This document shows positions 34,273 to 45,945 of a stretch of DNA of 64,000 bases, in pieces. The stretch's first letter is position 1; every line of letters begins with the position of its first letter. A program made the translations under genes and the position numbers. The stretch is from Microcebus murinus (taxonomy: Eukaryota; Chordata; Mammalia; Primates; Cheirogaleidae): positions 74,231,900-74,295,899 of the forward strand of contig NC_134116.1 in assembly GCF_040939455.1 (NCBI RefSeq). Reading direction: 5' to 3'. The notes beneath the pieces are model-generated. The model was not told the origin of the DNA. It searched no databases and saw nothing but the letters and a program-made list of their open reading frames with translations.

Positions 34273-34502
34273 CTGATACCCCCTTACCTATTTAAGTTCC
34301 ATAAATACATCCTTTGCACTGATATTAATGTCTTTGATTCTGCTATTACTTCTGCTGGAAGATTTCCCTGACATTCTATAACAGTGATCACTAAAGTACA
34401 AAATCAATCCATACAGATGTAGGAAGAAAATATTAGCACTTCAATTTATATTCATTTAAAAAAATCTCATCTTTTAGGTTCTTATTTATATGTGTGTTTT
34501 AA

Positions 34503-34980
34503 CATTTTTTATTTTATTTTTTTAGACAGTCTTGCTTTGTTTCCTAGGCTGAAGTACAGTGGTGTGATAATAGCTCACTGCAGTTTTGAACCCTTGGGCT
34601 CAAGTGATCCTCCTGCCATAACCTCCTGAGTAGCTAGGACTATAGGCCCACACCACCATGCCTAGCTAATTTTTATTTTTATTTATTTATTTATTATTAT
34701 TATTACTTGAGACAAGGTCTCTGTTGCCTGGGCTAGAGTACAATGGTGTCATTATAGATCACTGCAATCTCAAACTCCTGGGCTCAAGTGATCCTCCTGC
34801 CTCAGCCTCCCCATAAGCTGAGATAACAGATGCATGCCACCATGCCCAGCTAACTTCTATTTTTTGTAGAGATGTGGTCTTGCTCTTGTCAGGCAGGTCT
34901 CAAACTCCTGACCTCGAGTGATCTTCCCACCTAGGCCTCCCAAAGTGCTAGGATTACAGGTGTGAGCCACTGCACCCAGC
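34503..34980 (-). mobile_element. Alu with an extra monomer (trimeric)
   Basis: A reversed Alu monomer (34503-34672) is followed, after an A/T-rich linker, by a reversed dimeric Alu (34673-34980). The whole block is bracketed by ATTTATATGTGTGTTTTAA on the left and ATTTATGTGTTTTAA on the right. That suggests one insertion event, or insertion of one Alu into the tail of another. The type is old. Confidence 0.75.
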
Positions 34981-35285
34981 ATTTATGTGTTTTAAAATAT
35001 TTAATAGATTATGTATAAAATTTTAAAATAAACATAACTATTGAGGGTGCATGTTCAAAAGTTTTTAACAAGGATGTATTATAAAGTTAGTTGGGATATC
35101 ACCGTTCTTGAGTGAGAAAGGTGCCCGGATTTTGTTCTTCCCGCAGAACATCGTGCTGTTTTGTCATTATTGTTTGTCGTCTCCCTGGACAGCACAAAGG
35201 GCAGGGACTGTGACTTAATCAGAGTGAAGTTGCCACTTTAGCTAGTTTTAGCAGAAGTGGATTTATTATCGGCTGTTGGTTTGCA

Positions 35286-35472
35286 GCCGAGGTTCTTAAA
35301 CGTTAGGGTGCATCAGAACCACCTGGAAGGTTTGTCTAAGCCAAGACTACTGGATTCCCACCCTCAGACTTTCTGATTCAGCAGGTCTGGGGCCCAGGAA
35401 TTTACGTTTCTGACAAGTTGCTGGGTGCTGCCGATAGTGCTGGTCTAGAGACCACTCTTGGAGAGCCCCTGG
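35286..35472 (+). mobile_element. MER5A (hAT-Charlie) element
   Basis: 'cgaggttcttaaacgttagg', 'gtgcatcagaaccacctgga', 'tttctgattcagcaggtctg' and 'ctagagaccactcttggaga' follow the full MER5A order. Confidence 0.85.
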
Positions 35473-36540
35473 TTATAGATCGATAGCAGGGGCTAGAGAG
35501 GGAGGCTACAGAGTAGGGGCCCAGGTGCAGTCTCAGAGCCACACTGAACAACTGGCCTGGTCAGGTAGCTGCCGTATCTTCTGCTTCCACTGTGAACTCA
35601 AAAACCGCACTGTCCCTGCTGCAGACCGGAAAGCTGCCAAACCAGGAAGCTGTACTGATTGCTTCTCAAAACCACGAGGTTGGTGACTGACTAGACCTAG
35701 TGCCTTTGTCACCCCTATTGGAGAAGGTCCAGAGCACCCTCACGGCTTCCACAGGGGCAGTGTGGCAGCCCCTTACAATGCCCAGGCTGCATGGTACCCG
35801 AGCTTCTGCCTGGGGAAAGCTGATATTATTATTATAACCAGAAACCTGAGTGTAAGGAAGGTTAAAGAAGTCTTCAGTATTCTTGCTTTTAGAGCACAGG
35901 AGATCTTGCTAGGAGGTTGGAGTGGTTTTGAGTGAGGCAAGAGCAGCATTTGCCACACACTGTGTTTTTCATCTTGGTTCCTGGTACAGTGCCTGACCCT
36001 AGGAGTTGGCACATAGTAGGTCCCCAGTAAATAAGGGTTCCTTCTCCCTTTCTTTCCCCAGTGTGCTAGTCCCCTACAGGGAGCTACATTGTCTTGGCTG
36101 AGGGTTTGCCTTGCTGTGGTATAATCTCCCTGACTCCTGGCTGGGGCTTTCTGCCTTATACATCAATGAGACGGGCCCCTTGCACATGTTAGAGATGCAG
36201 AGGGAGCAGAACAGAATCTTTGTAGTAACAAGTCTGCCTGAGACTACTTCCATCTAGGAGTCAGTCACACTGGCTCACCCAGATCTAGTCACTTGCATTT
36301 CCTCGGTGTGACCTCTCCCCAGCTCCTCCACATCCTCATCCCCAGAGCCCGGAACTCAGGACTGAGTTTCTGAGTTGGCCTTGAGAGTCTCTGAGTCTGA
36401 ATCCATTCCTGGAAAGGAGATGGGAGATCCCACCACAGGTGAGGTGGGAAGGGGCTTGGAGGGAACCCTCTGGTCCAGGGGCTAGCAGATCTCACAGTCG
36501 TTTCCAATGCACCCTTCAGGTAACAGATGCAAATGTAGAT
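35473..36540. other. Unassigned DNA around an L2 tail
   Basis: Apart from the L2 terminus at 35945-36035, nothing is recognised. Confidence 0.4.
35945..36035 (+). mobile_element. L2 LINE 3' terminus
   Basis: 'ttcctggtacagtgcctgac' and 'ggcacatagtaggtccccag' with 'taaataagg' form the L2 end. Confidence 0.7.
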
Positions 36541-37219
36541 GGTCCCAAATGATGATGGTTCAACTGACATTCTTCAACTTTACAGTGGTGTGAAAGACGT
36601 AGCTTTCAGAAGAAAGAGTACTTCCAATTTTGAATTTTGATCTTTTCATGGAGGGCAAGCCATATACAGTAAGATACTCTCTCAAGATGCTGGGCAGCTC
36701 CCAGTTGGCCGCGAGACCATCTCGGTGAACGACACTTGCCGTCTTCCTGAAGAGCACCGTGCCTGCTGGTTCCATCAAGCGTCCGTGCCCCAGAGGCTCC
36801 TACCTGCTATTCTCCGGCCTCTTCAGAAGAGAGAGAAACGGATGACCTTGTCACTGCAGCATCCCCACCCTCCAGCAATTAATTTCAGTTCAATGGCTTC
36901 AAACATCGCTCGGGCCCGGTGTGCTTTCAGCTGCGCCAGCTGATGGAGACACCGTTCCGTTTTTCACTTTCAGTACAGTAGCCAATAAATCGCGTGAGGT
37001 GTTCAGCACTTTATTACAAAACAGGCCTTGTGTGAGGTGAGTTTGCCCAACCACAGGCTCACGGGAGTGTTCTGAGCATGTCTAAGGTGGGCTAGGATAA
37101 GCTGCGACATTCCAGAAGTTAGGTGCATTAAATGCATTTCTGATTTTCAGTAGTTTCAACTCAGTATACAGTGGGTTCATCGGGATGCGACCCCGTCGTG
37201 GGTCAGGAGCATCTGCAGT
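36541..37219 (+). mobile_element. Tigger-type (TcMar) non-autonomous element, longer copy
   Basis: Ends GGTCCCAAATGATGATGG and 'gggtcaggagcatctgcagt', with internal 'caataaatcgcgtgaggtgt' and 'tgttctgagcatgtctaagg', match the 54991-55334 element. This copy has about 250-400 additional internal bases, including 'ttttgatcttttcatggagg' (which I believe belongs to the longer family form) and an unassigned part at about 36740-36950. I do not name the subfamily. Confidence 0.75.
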
Positions 37220-37529
37220 CAAGTTGCCTGCTTGCCACCACCACCACGTTGGGCAGGTTCTGAGGTTTGCTGCATCTTCCTGAGTTGTGAGCCGGGCTGC
37301 AGGGTGGGGGCCAAGAGGAGATGTGATCAGAGCTCAGGAAATGCTTCCTGTCCTCAGTAGTCCCAGCCTTCCTGTGAGGCGGCCGCCGCAGTGTCAGCCA
37401 CAGCTCCCGCAGACCATGACATAAGCAAGCTGTTCTAGAGTGTTGGCAGGGCTGACAGTGCCGGAGCCAAGCTTTTAAACAGGCAGCGTGACGCTGAGGG
37501 AGGAGCGCGGGATGTGGAAATAGAAGAGG
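37220..37529. other. Unassigned, moderately GC-rich DNA
   Basis: A short CG-rich patch (GCGGCCGCCGC at ~37380) but no exon. Confidence 0.35.
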
Positions 37530-37690
37530 GCTCGGGTTTGAATCTTTTCTCGCTCTTGACTGGTTGCCTCACTTGTGCCTCAGTTTCTTCAGCTGTGGAA
37601 GGAGAAAACCAACACCTGCCTTAGAGACTCGTGATGATTTAGTGTAAGGTGTTTGACGCATGTTATCGAGTGACAGCGATTATTAATATT
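37530..37690 (+). mobile_element. MIR SINE
   Basis: 'gctcgggtttgaatcttttc', 'ttgtgcctcagtttcttcag' and 'cttagagactcgtgatgatt' follow the sense MIR order. Confidence 0.75.
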
Positions 37691-37869
37691 TGTAGTGAAA
37701 AGCATTGAAAATGGTCACAGCTCTCATAGTTTATTTTGCCTGTGCTCGTCTCAGTATCTGCGTGGTCTTAGCGAGATGGTGACCACGCTTGTAAACGTCA
37801 CTTCTTTGCCATCTCGAATCCTTTTGGAACGGGGCCCGGGGAGGGGGGGGGTTAAAAGTATTTTTTATA

Positions 37870-38285
37870 TTATATATTTATTAAGTGAGCACTCTTTGTG
37901 TTAGGTGCTGGGGGTACAGTCTGCTTTTTTGGGATCTCTCAGTCAACGGGGGAGGCGGACGCACATGTATCTAAGCACAAGACAGTGAGGGTGTGCAGTC
38001 ATCGGGATGTGACATGGGGCTGACAGCCCAGAAGAGGGTTGGCCGAGCTAGGTCGTGAAGGTCTTTGAAGGTGGTGAGAGGATTCCGGGGCTGGTGAGAG
38101 GTCCATTCTGTAGGATGCAGTAACCTACTGGCTGTGGGAATGAAGCAAAGAGGCCAGACATGGGCCACTTCTGGGTTTCTGGCTCTTGTGACGGGGTGGA
38201 TGGTCGTGCGTTGGCCCCACGTTCTTTGACTGCTACACCACCACAATCGTGGGACATTCTTAGTAATTCTGATTTCCACTGGGTT
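37870..38285 (-). mobile_element. L2 LINE internal part
   Basis: 'ttattaagtgagcactcttt', 'gtgctgggggtacagtctgc' and 'gtcgtgaaggtctttgaagg' fit reversed L2. Confidence 0.55.
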
Positions 38286-40459
38286 ACTTTTGGTACCAGA
38301 GTTTAGTTGTCCTGTCTTCTCTTTTCCAATAAAATTCTACCCTGTAAGGAATAGGAACAGCAGAGTAAAGGCAGAAGCCTTTGTCCTTTCTTCCCCTAAT
38401 AGGAAGGCACTCAGGATCATTTCTGTGCTGTTGACTTACACAGCCCATTAGCGAAAGAAGGGGTGCGGGTGTAGGAGCTGGAGTGAGGGCTGCACCAGGC
38501 TGTCGCCGGAGAGTGCTCAGTACCATCTGGCACGGCCACACTGCCAGGCACAGACCCAGAGGTTATGAAATATTCAATACCGTGCTTGTGCAGGAGAAAT
38601 ACAAAGAAGAGAAAGAAATGCATTGTAGAGGATGTCTGATCAGGTATTGCCCAACTCACTGCCTTATAGACCAGGAATCATTTTGGCCAATGCATTTAAA
38701 GAGCAGAAATGGAAAACAAAAACATTAAAATTGTATTTTTCTCAGATTTGGGTAAACTTGAAGGGAAGCTATTTTCTCAGTTTGAAAGAGAGTTTTTTTC
38801 TTCCAATTAAGATGAATGCAGAGATTAACTGCAAAGAACCTAGATAAAATAAAAATCGACTGCAGTGTATTTGAAAAGGTAAGGAAATTCGTGATGGAAG
38901 AAGTGGGCCCTAGCTGAGGCTGAGACAGATGATTCAAGTGTCTTTTACATTACTGGGCACTGAGATTTAAAGGTGTAGAGCAGATAATGCTTACCTTTGT
39001 GTGTACGTGCATCTTACACCCAAGACTGAAAGCTCAAAGAAGCCCCAGTTAGCAGGTGTAATGCTTATGCTACAAATGTACAGGCATGCTATGGATTGCT
39101 GCCGTGTACTTCTTTTCTGCAAACATACCATTCTGGTGTAATGTTCTCTTCCTGAAAGCAAACAGCTTCTAATATTGGATTCTTGAGTGTATCATTAAGC
39201 CTCTCCAAACACAAGTTCATCTACTATGCTTTCAAAGTAATGGCCCACACAGCTGTTTATCTGTGTGACTATTTATCTATTTATACCTTTGCCTGTATTT
39301 ATCTACAGGTAAATGTGGGACCTCAGAAGCGTTAATGAAGTAACTATCCCCGAACACTCAGCAGTCAGAACCAAGCCTCCAAACTGACACAGCAGCAGCA
39401 GGTATGGGGGAAAGAAACGTTTCAGGTAGACTCTAACTGTGTGTCTGGTTAACTTGCAACCACACAGAGCGGCCAGGGCAAAGGTGTGTCTCAACCCTTT
39501 GAGGTGTACTTGGAACTCCGCAGCTGGAGGATTAGAAGTTGTTTGCTCACTCTGTTCAAAACAAGAGGTGTACAGGAAGTTCAACAACAACCGAAAGATG
39601 CCTCGTCATTTGTAACTGGCCCGGCTTGGTGAGCCCCGTGCCTTTGTAATCTTTCAAAGCCAAGTGCAAAGGCTCCTGAGCCTCATTCATCATCCAGCTG
39701 CAGCATTCCTGTTTATCATGCGCGTTGTCCCCACAAAACCTGAACAAAAGTAAACTTTTCCTTCCCAAGTTTTTCCTTGGGCTGAAAGAGCCACGGCTTG
39801 ATCTTTCTAAACGATCGCAACCGACGTCTGCTTTGTGTGGCTGGTCCCTGGGGGTTGTGATTGCAGAAGTATAACCTGGCGGTTGTATCACATGGCCCGA
39901 GGAACTGCCAGGGCACCAACGTGCTTCCTGCCAGACAACCTTTTGCAGCCGAAGGCACTAGTGCTCTGTCTGCAGTCACTGTCTCTGCAAGAACAAGTCC
40001 CTGAGCTTCCCAGGGCAAAAAGGGGGTGTCTGTTGACAACAGTGAGTCAAAACTTGGAACCCTGAGCCCTCGTTGTGCACTGTATCATTTTCCTGTTAAT
40101 GGAGTGGCTTGGCCAGGTGTTAATTGGCAAGGGTTTTTGTTTGTTTGTTTTTGTTTTCATAAAAAGAACTATTTCTAAGTATGAGACACTTCCTACCTTT
40201 GAATGAGCTCAGAGCACATTTCCTAGTACAAAAGAACAGTGACATCGGCAGAAGGATGCAGAAGGTCTTGCCCAGTTTAACCCCTGGGGATGGAGACCCG
40301 GTTTCACAGCCGAGGGGATTCGGGCCGTGCGTGGCCTTGGTGGCTGAGGATGTGGACGCCAGAGATGCTGAGCTCTGGGCTGGTTTGTGTCACCAGCCGT
40401 GGTAACCTCATCTGAGAAATAGGGTGGTCGTGAGGGGTCGGTGAACTCATGCACACAAA
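38286..40459. other. Long unassigned, mostly single-copy stretch
   Basis: About 2.2 kb without a confident repeat. Short imperfect TATC/TTTA runs lie near 39250-39310 and a TTTG run near 40133-40155. Open frames of 95-111 codons at 39303-40039 (minus) have no recognisable domain. Confidence 0.4.
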
Positions 40460-40645
40460 TAATGACGGCTAACACTGTGTAGCCCTCACGCCATCCCAGG
40501 TGCTGTTCTTTCGTTGGCTTGTTCTTCCTCAGAGCAGTCTTATGAGGTAGGTGCTGTTGTTGTCATCCCCGTTTCACAGATGAAATGTGGGGCACACAAA
40601 GGCTAGTAACTGGCCTAAGGTCGTACAACTACTGAAGTGAGGCGT
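40460..40645 (-). mobile_element. MIR SINE
   Basis: 'cttatgaggtaggtgctgtt', 'catccccgtttcacagatga' and 'ctagtaactggcctaaggtc' are a clear reversed MIR. Confidence 0.85.
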
Positions 40646-40914
40646 AAGATGTCAGGCGAGGTGAGGTGGGGGATAAAGGTGGGCAGGTAGGGCCCAGTGG
40701 CATATAGAACGGAACCTGGGCTTTGTTGGCTGCCAGAAATGTTGGTGCCATCAGATGTCCGAGCTGCTTTGCGAATGGGTCCCCTGACGGCAGAACGGAG
40801 GATGGAATTCCTGAGGGAGAAAGCTGAGCCAGGGAGACCTGCCGTAGCACATCCGGATGAGATGGCAAAGGCTTGAGCCAGGGCTGAGATCATAGCAAAG
40901 CCAGGTAAATGCCA

Positions 40915-41330
40915 CAAGCAGGACTTGGTTTTATTGGTTATTGGGTGAGGGATGGGGGAGAGAAAATGAGAATTCAAGGATAATTCCCAGATTTCCAGCC
41001 TAGATGGGCAGGTGGATGGATGGTGGTACCAAACACCAAGCTCAAAATTATAGGAGGAGCTGGGTTGGAATGGAAGATGATGAGGTCAGTCTGGAGCACG
41101 TTGAGTTTGAGGTGCCCGATGCTGACAGGTATTTAGGTAGAAGGTCCGGGAGGCAGTTCCAGAGGCCTTGGCTAATATCATCAGCATCTAGTGCATAGTT
41201 GAAACCTTGCAGGAGAGATGCACTCAGCTGGGAAAAGAGTTGGGGGGGGCAGACTAGGGCTCTAGGAGGGGACCTGGCAGTGCTAGTGCCCAAGTCTGAG
41301 GATGCATCAGCTCTGGGCACCAGTTGCTGA
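40915..41330 (-). mobile_element. L2 LINE internal part
   Basis: 'aaggataattcccagatttc', 'gggcaggtggatggatggtg', 'agatgatgaggtcagtctgg' and 'cgttgagtttgaggtgcccg' are typical of reversed L2. Confidence 0.75.
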
Positions 41331-42289
41331 GCAGCTCAAGGTGTCTGGTGTGGTCCGGGCTGCGGTGGGCATGGATGCAGTGACCTGCCTGGCTTTGCAG
41401 GGGCGTGGGTCACAGTAGGCCTCTTTCAGGGCTTGGGGCATGTGTCACCATTCGAGTTCTACTGCAGGCCTGCAGAGAAGGGTGGCCTTGGGGAGAAGAA
41501 AAGAGTCGCAGCCCTCTCCTGGGCACAGGAGCTCTTCAAAATGGGAACATTTAAACATCGGTGAAACATCACTGATGGTCCAGGTCGTTGGGCTCCGGGT
41601 TCTTAAGCAGATGAAGTGGGGGAGTCACCTGCCAGGCTCTTGCACGTTGTCACGCTCTCCTCCTCCCACGGGCCTCTGACATTCTCACAAGCCTGGGAGT
41701 TGTCCTCCAGGGAGGTGACAGTGGGGGCTGGTTTTGGAAAGTCCCCTGGGGTGATTCCGATACATCCTCACCTGGTGCGGAATGTACCATTTGCTGTCAG
41801 GGACTCAGTGCCAACGGCAGAGAAGGCTGGGGACCCTCCTTTGTATTGAGTGCCCTGAAGTGAGCCGTTCACCACCGGCATTTTGCAGTGTTCCCCTCAG
41901 ACTAATGGCAGCGCAATCCCACCGTTTAGAATCCCCATGTGTTCCTTCACACCTTGGTGAGTAAAGGTGCAAGCCACTCCGTCACACGTGTTAGGAAGGT
42001 GAGGGGTGGCTCCCAAAGCCCTGGGGGGGGCGTCTTTGTAGAACCCTGTGAAACACTGCTGTGTTTATTTCTGTCAAATGATCTAAGAACAGTTTTACGG
42101 GCAGAAAGAATGACTGTAATGTATGTATGCAACCTTGCAACCTAAAACTACCAGCCACTGTCCATGAAGAAAAAGTAAAGCTGTCACACTAAATCTAACT
42201 GGCTGGTTCTGTGTTTTTCTGCTGATATTTATTAGCTACACTCATTTGTTTCATTGTATCAGTATTCCCTGGCAGAGAAGTACGAGCAG
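41331..42289. other. Unassigned DNA
   Basis: Nothing assignable; a short G run (GGGGGGG) near 42026. Confidence 0.35.
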
Positions 42290-42484
42290 ATGCCAAAGTT
42301 GTAACAAAAATTTAAGAGACAGTTTTCAGTTGAATCTATTGAGGTCAGGGAGCCTTTCAGACACCAGTACAATGCCATCACCCCTGAACGCTGGTGACAA
42401 CGGCAATGATTTAGTTTCACCTGTGGAACCCCCGAGTCCAGCTTATGGAGTAAATTCAGGAGCATAGTTTGAGAACCACTGGCT
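42290..42484 (-). mobile_element. hAT-Charlie-type fragment
   Basis: The right terminus GTTTGAGAACCACTGG is a hAT-Charlie end. The matching left terminus is not clear, and the subfamily is unidentified. Confidence 0.55.
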
Positions 42485-42999
42485 TAAAGGATCTCATTTC
42501 TTGTTTCTTTCAACCGTCAAGCAGTGACTGTATTTACATATATATTCCTGACCCAAGTGACAGGCCAGCTTTGTGGCAGATGAGGACTCCATCTGAGAGG
42601 AAAGGTGCCCCCTCTGTGTTCTAGCTCTGGGGATTTAGTCCTTGGCTTCTTTCTGTCCCAAACCTGCTTCCTTCAGTCTGCACCACCAAGAAGCATGACT
42701 TCTAGGCTCAGCTCTTAGGCCATGCGCTAAAATCATCCTTCCAAGGGCTGGAAGGACTTCCACAGGCCACTTTCAGGTGCTGGCACTAGTTCAGAGCCCT
42801 ACGGACAGCTCCAGTTCCTGCCTGAGTACCTTCAGAGTCCGGGAACTCACCACTTCTTAAAGCAAAGTTTCTCATGGACAATCTCCCATCTCTACCCTCT
42901 AAAATTACCTGGCTCTTAACTTCTGCCTTATTTTTGCAATCAGTGCTCTCCCTGCTTTGCATTATTGTTATTTGGGTACTTAACTGTCTCACAGTGGTA
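42485..42999. other. Unassigned DNA
   Basis: No confident feature. Confidence 0.35.
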
Positions 43000-43222
43000 A
43001 GGACTCCAGTTTGGGAATCATTTGGTTTAGAATCCCAGCTCCATATTTATCTTCACCATTTACCAGCTGTGTGACTTCAGCAAATTACTTAACCTCTCTG
43101 AGCCTCAGTTACCACCTATATAAAACAGGAATAACATTCGGTCTTTTTCAAGGATTATTCTGAGGCCTAAGGTAATGGAAGGAATTGCTTGACATGTAGA
43201 AAGCTGTCAATACAGCTTAGAT
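43000..43222 (+). mobile_element. MIR SINE
   Basis: 'tttaccagctgtgtgacttc', 'ttacttaacctctctgagcc' and 'tcagttaccacctatataaa' form one of the best-preserved MIRs here. Confidence 0.88.
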
Positions 43223-43234
43223 ATAATTATTATC

Positions 43235-43345
43235 CCCTCTGCCACACTCACAATCTCCGAGGGCAGAGACCTCTTCTTAGAGATCTTTGAACCCCCTCCA
43301 TAACAGTCGGCAAAGTGTCTGTCAGAGGAATTTAATGAATACACG
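43235..43345 (+). mobile_element. L2 LINE 3' terminus
   Basis: 'ccgagggcagagacctcttc' and 'agaggaatttaatgaatac' fit the L2 end, diverged. Confidence 0.5.
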
Positions 43346-43719
43346 ACATGAAAGCGACTGTGCTGAGCAAGAGAGACAGGAAGCTTGGATAATTACTTGA
43401 ATATGTACAGTCATTAGAAGGCTTAAAAATGTAAAGCCAAAGCTCTGCAAAAGAAGTGTGCAGAGCAGAAAACAAAACCCAGAGCAGAATGCCAGGGACA
43501 AGGACGAGTTGGGACAGGAAACGCAGAAGCATTGGAAGAGGTCACGCAGAATCAGGTCAAGCTCTGGGGGGAAGAAGGAGCAGAGACACATGACGAGGGA
43601 GTGCTAATTAAGGTGGCCAGAGAGAACAGCGTGGTGCAGTAAATGCCAGCAGAGCAGGGAGCCCTGCCGCTGGGCTGACCCAGCGCAGGCACGTTGATTA
43701 AAAAAGGAAAAGGAAGACC
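43346..43719. other. Unassigned DNA
   Basis: Purine-rich plus strand; no exon or known repeat. Confidence 0.35.
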
Positions 43720-43930
43720 AGAGTTCACGACAATGCATCGTATATGTCAGAATAGCTAGAAGAGAGGGCTTTGAATGTGCTCATCACAAAGAAATGGTAA
43801 ATATTTAAGGTGCGGGTTATACAAATTACCCTGATTTTATCGTTACACACTGTATACACGTATGGAAGCATCACATTGTACCCCGTAAATATATGCAATC
43901 GTTATTTGCCAATCATAAATGAAAGGTTAA
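43720..43930 (+). mobile_element. L1 3'UTR end
   Basis: 'cagaatagctagaagagagg', 'acacgtatggaagcatcaca' and 'ttgtaccccgtaaatatatg' then 'caatcgttatttgccaatca' are the L1MA/L1PB-type 3' end. Confidence 0.8.
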
Positions 43931-45161
43931 ATTTAAGTTAAAGAAAAAAGGAAACAATCTTTCCACCAGAGAATCATTCCATGAGCCTGCACATTTCCAT
44001 GCGTCTTTTTTCCTGCTCTCACGGCCTTACAGCTGAAAACTGATGACGGCAGAGTGGCAGCCTCTCCGCATTTCTGAACCGTAGCGTGAGCTTCCAACCA
44101 ACCCCAATGGCATTTTCAGCTGGAGCCTCTTCCTGCCATTCCTTTCCTCTCTGCATGGCTGTCCATGCTCATCCGGGGGCAGGAAATGTGTGCATACTTG
44201 GGCTTTTCTGCAATTAGTCCTCTAAGGAGAAAAACAAAACAAAGCAAGAAAGAAAACTGAATGTTTTAGGGATATTCTCAAAACTTTTAAAGACTTGTTA
44301 TTTACCGAGGCCAGAAAAGAAAGGCAGAAGCTGGTAACTTGGCCTCTCTGGATGAGGGATTTGTGGGAATTCATCTCGGGCTAGTTCATGGTTGTCCTGC
44401 ACTTCAAAATACCTTTGAAGGTTTATTTGGAGACTTCAACCTGGGAGAGAGTCCCTTGCCAACTCTTGACGGTGCAACAACACATCTTTTGGAGAGAGAG
44501 AATTACTTGGGGAGAGCAGGCAGAGGGGGCAGAGCCGCTCCCAAATCTCCCCACCTCAAGGTCACTGGTGTGCCCGTGGTCCCCTTCTACCCTTCTCTGT
44601 GCCACCTGTGGGAAGCGGTGTGCTAAATAAATTAAAGGCATTGCTGCAAGTTGGAAGTGTGCTAGGGCCGGGTGGTGGAGGCAGCTCCCAAATCTGCCGT
44701 CAGTGACGCACGGAATCTGCAAATGCTCACATCAGGGCTTTTTCCCTCCCCTGAGAATCAGCTTGTAAGGTCGTGTCTAAGTGAGATCCAAGAGGAACCG
44801 GCTAACCTGCTGGAGTGAACAAGGAGTTAGCGTGAAAGTGGGCGGACCAGCCGATAAGGCCAATTGATTACATATCCCTTCATGCACGGAAGCCTGGTAG
44901 GAATGCTGCCCATAGTGACTAAGCTGTTAGCTCCCTTTATCACACATCCTTGGAATGGATTTTCATGATTTCTTTTCTTTATTCCCCCCGTGAAATGGAG
45001 GCTTCCGGTTGCAAAGCTCCCTCCCAGTTGTCAGATTACACTGCCCGATGGGCACGAGACGTCCACAAAAGAGAGTTTTCTGATGGGAGAATTGTGGTGT
45101 GCAAGGTGTTGTCTGCAAATGGTGGCCCCAGATCCCCATGGTGGCAGGTCAAGGTAGGTGG
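43931..45161. other. Unassigned DNA left of the heat-shock-element palindrome
   Basis: No repeat or exon is recognised. The open frame of 95 codons at 44339-44626 has no recognisable content. Confidence 0.4.
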
Positions 45162-45194
45162 GAAGGTTCTAGAACTGTGTGTTCTAGAACCTTC
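45162..45194. promoter_or_regulatory. Two perfect heat-shock elements in a 14-bp-stem palindrome
   Basis: GAAGGTTCTAGAA (45162-45174) is a perfect three-unit heat-shock element (GAA-nn-TTC-nn-GAA). TTCTAGAACCTTC (45182-45194) is a second one in mirror arrangement. The 14-base arms 45162-45175 and 45181-45194 are exact reverse complements around TGTGT. HSF trimers bind this motif in heat-shock promoters. TATAAG follows at 45205-45210. Whether a transcript starts here is unknown. Confidence 0.6.
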
Positions 45195-45689
45195 TCGTGT
45201 TCTTTATAAGCTGCATTCTCACTCCTCTCTTTTCCACCTTCTACCGGTTTTGCTTCCGTGACTATCTGCACGTACAAGTGCTGTTAAGGCTGGAGAGCAG
45301 CGAGTTTCACTTCACAGTGCACTTCAGAGACGGGCCTTTGTGTGTGTTTGGAATTGCTCTCCACACATCCCCCACATTGCAAGCCTCGAGCTCCACTCCA
45401 CCTCAAGGTTGACATAGTTTTTCAGCTGAAAGACTCTGGCCTGGCTTCCTAAAGCTACAGCCCTAGGTCTATAGATTCCAGGCAGGTGGGACGCAGGGTG
45501 CCCATTTAGTTAATTCCAAAGACACAGCATGGTGTGAGGGAGAAAGAATGGATTTGGAATACAGGCATTTGGAGTCAGAAGACTAAGGTGCAAGGCAAAA
45601 CCAGTCCATGGTGTGGAAGTCAGAAGGTGGTCGGAGGTTTGCTGAGAGAGGACACAAAGAGAAGCTCTGAGTGATGGAAATGTCTTTGC
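45195..45689. other. Unassigned DNA right of the palindrome
   Basis: A pyrimidine-rich stretch follows TATAAG (45205). A weak MIR-like piece may lie at 45530-45600. No exon is recognised. Confidence 0.35.
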
Positions 45690-45800
45690 CCTTTTTAGGT
45701 GCTAGTTACACGAGTTTATCCCTTTGCCAAAATTTATCAGATTGAACACTGAAGGTCTGCGTGTCTTATTGAATGTCAATTATACAGCAGTCTTTAAAAG
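45690..45800 (+). mobile_element. L1M 3' end fragment
   Basis: 'gtgctagttacacgagttta', 'ccaaaatttatcagattgaa' and 'attgaatgtcaattatacag' resemble an old L1 3' terminus. Confidence 0.45.
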
Positions 45801-45804
45801 GACA

Positions 45805-45945
45805 GGTTCCAGTCCTGGCCCTGCCTCTTGTTGACTGTGTAGGGAAGTTCTTTACTCATTGAGACTCAGTTTCCGTATCTATGAAACGGAAGCAGCACTT
45901 GCACCTGAGCTGTGGGTTAGCAGGGTATTAGCCAGTATGTGAGTC
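45805..45945 (+). mobile_element. MIR SINE
   Basis: 'cctggccctgcctcttgttg', 'ttgagactcagtttccgtat' and 'ctatgaaacggaagcagcac' follow the sense MIR order. Confidence 0.75.
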
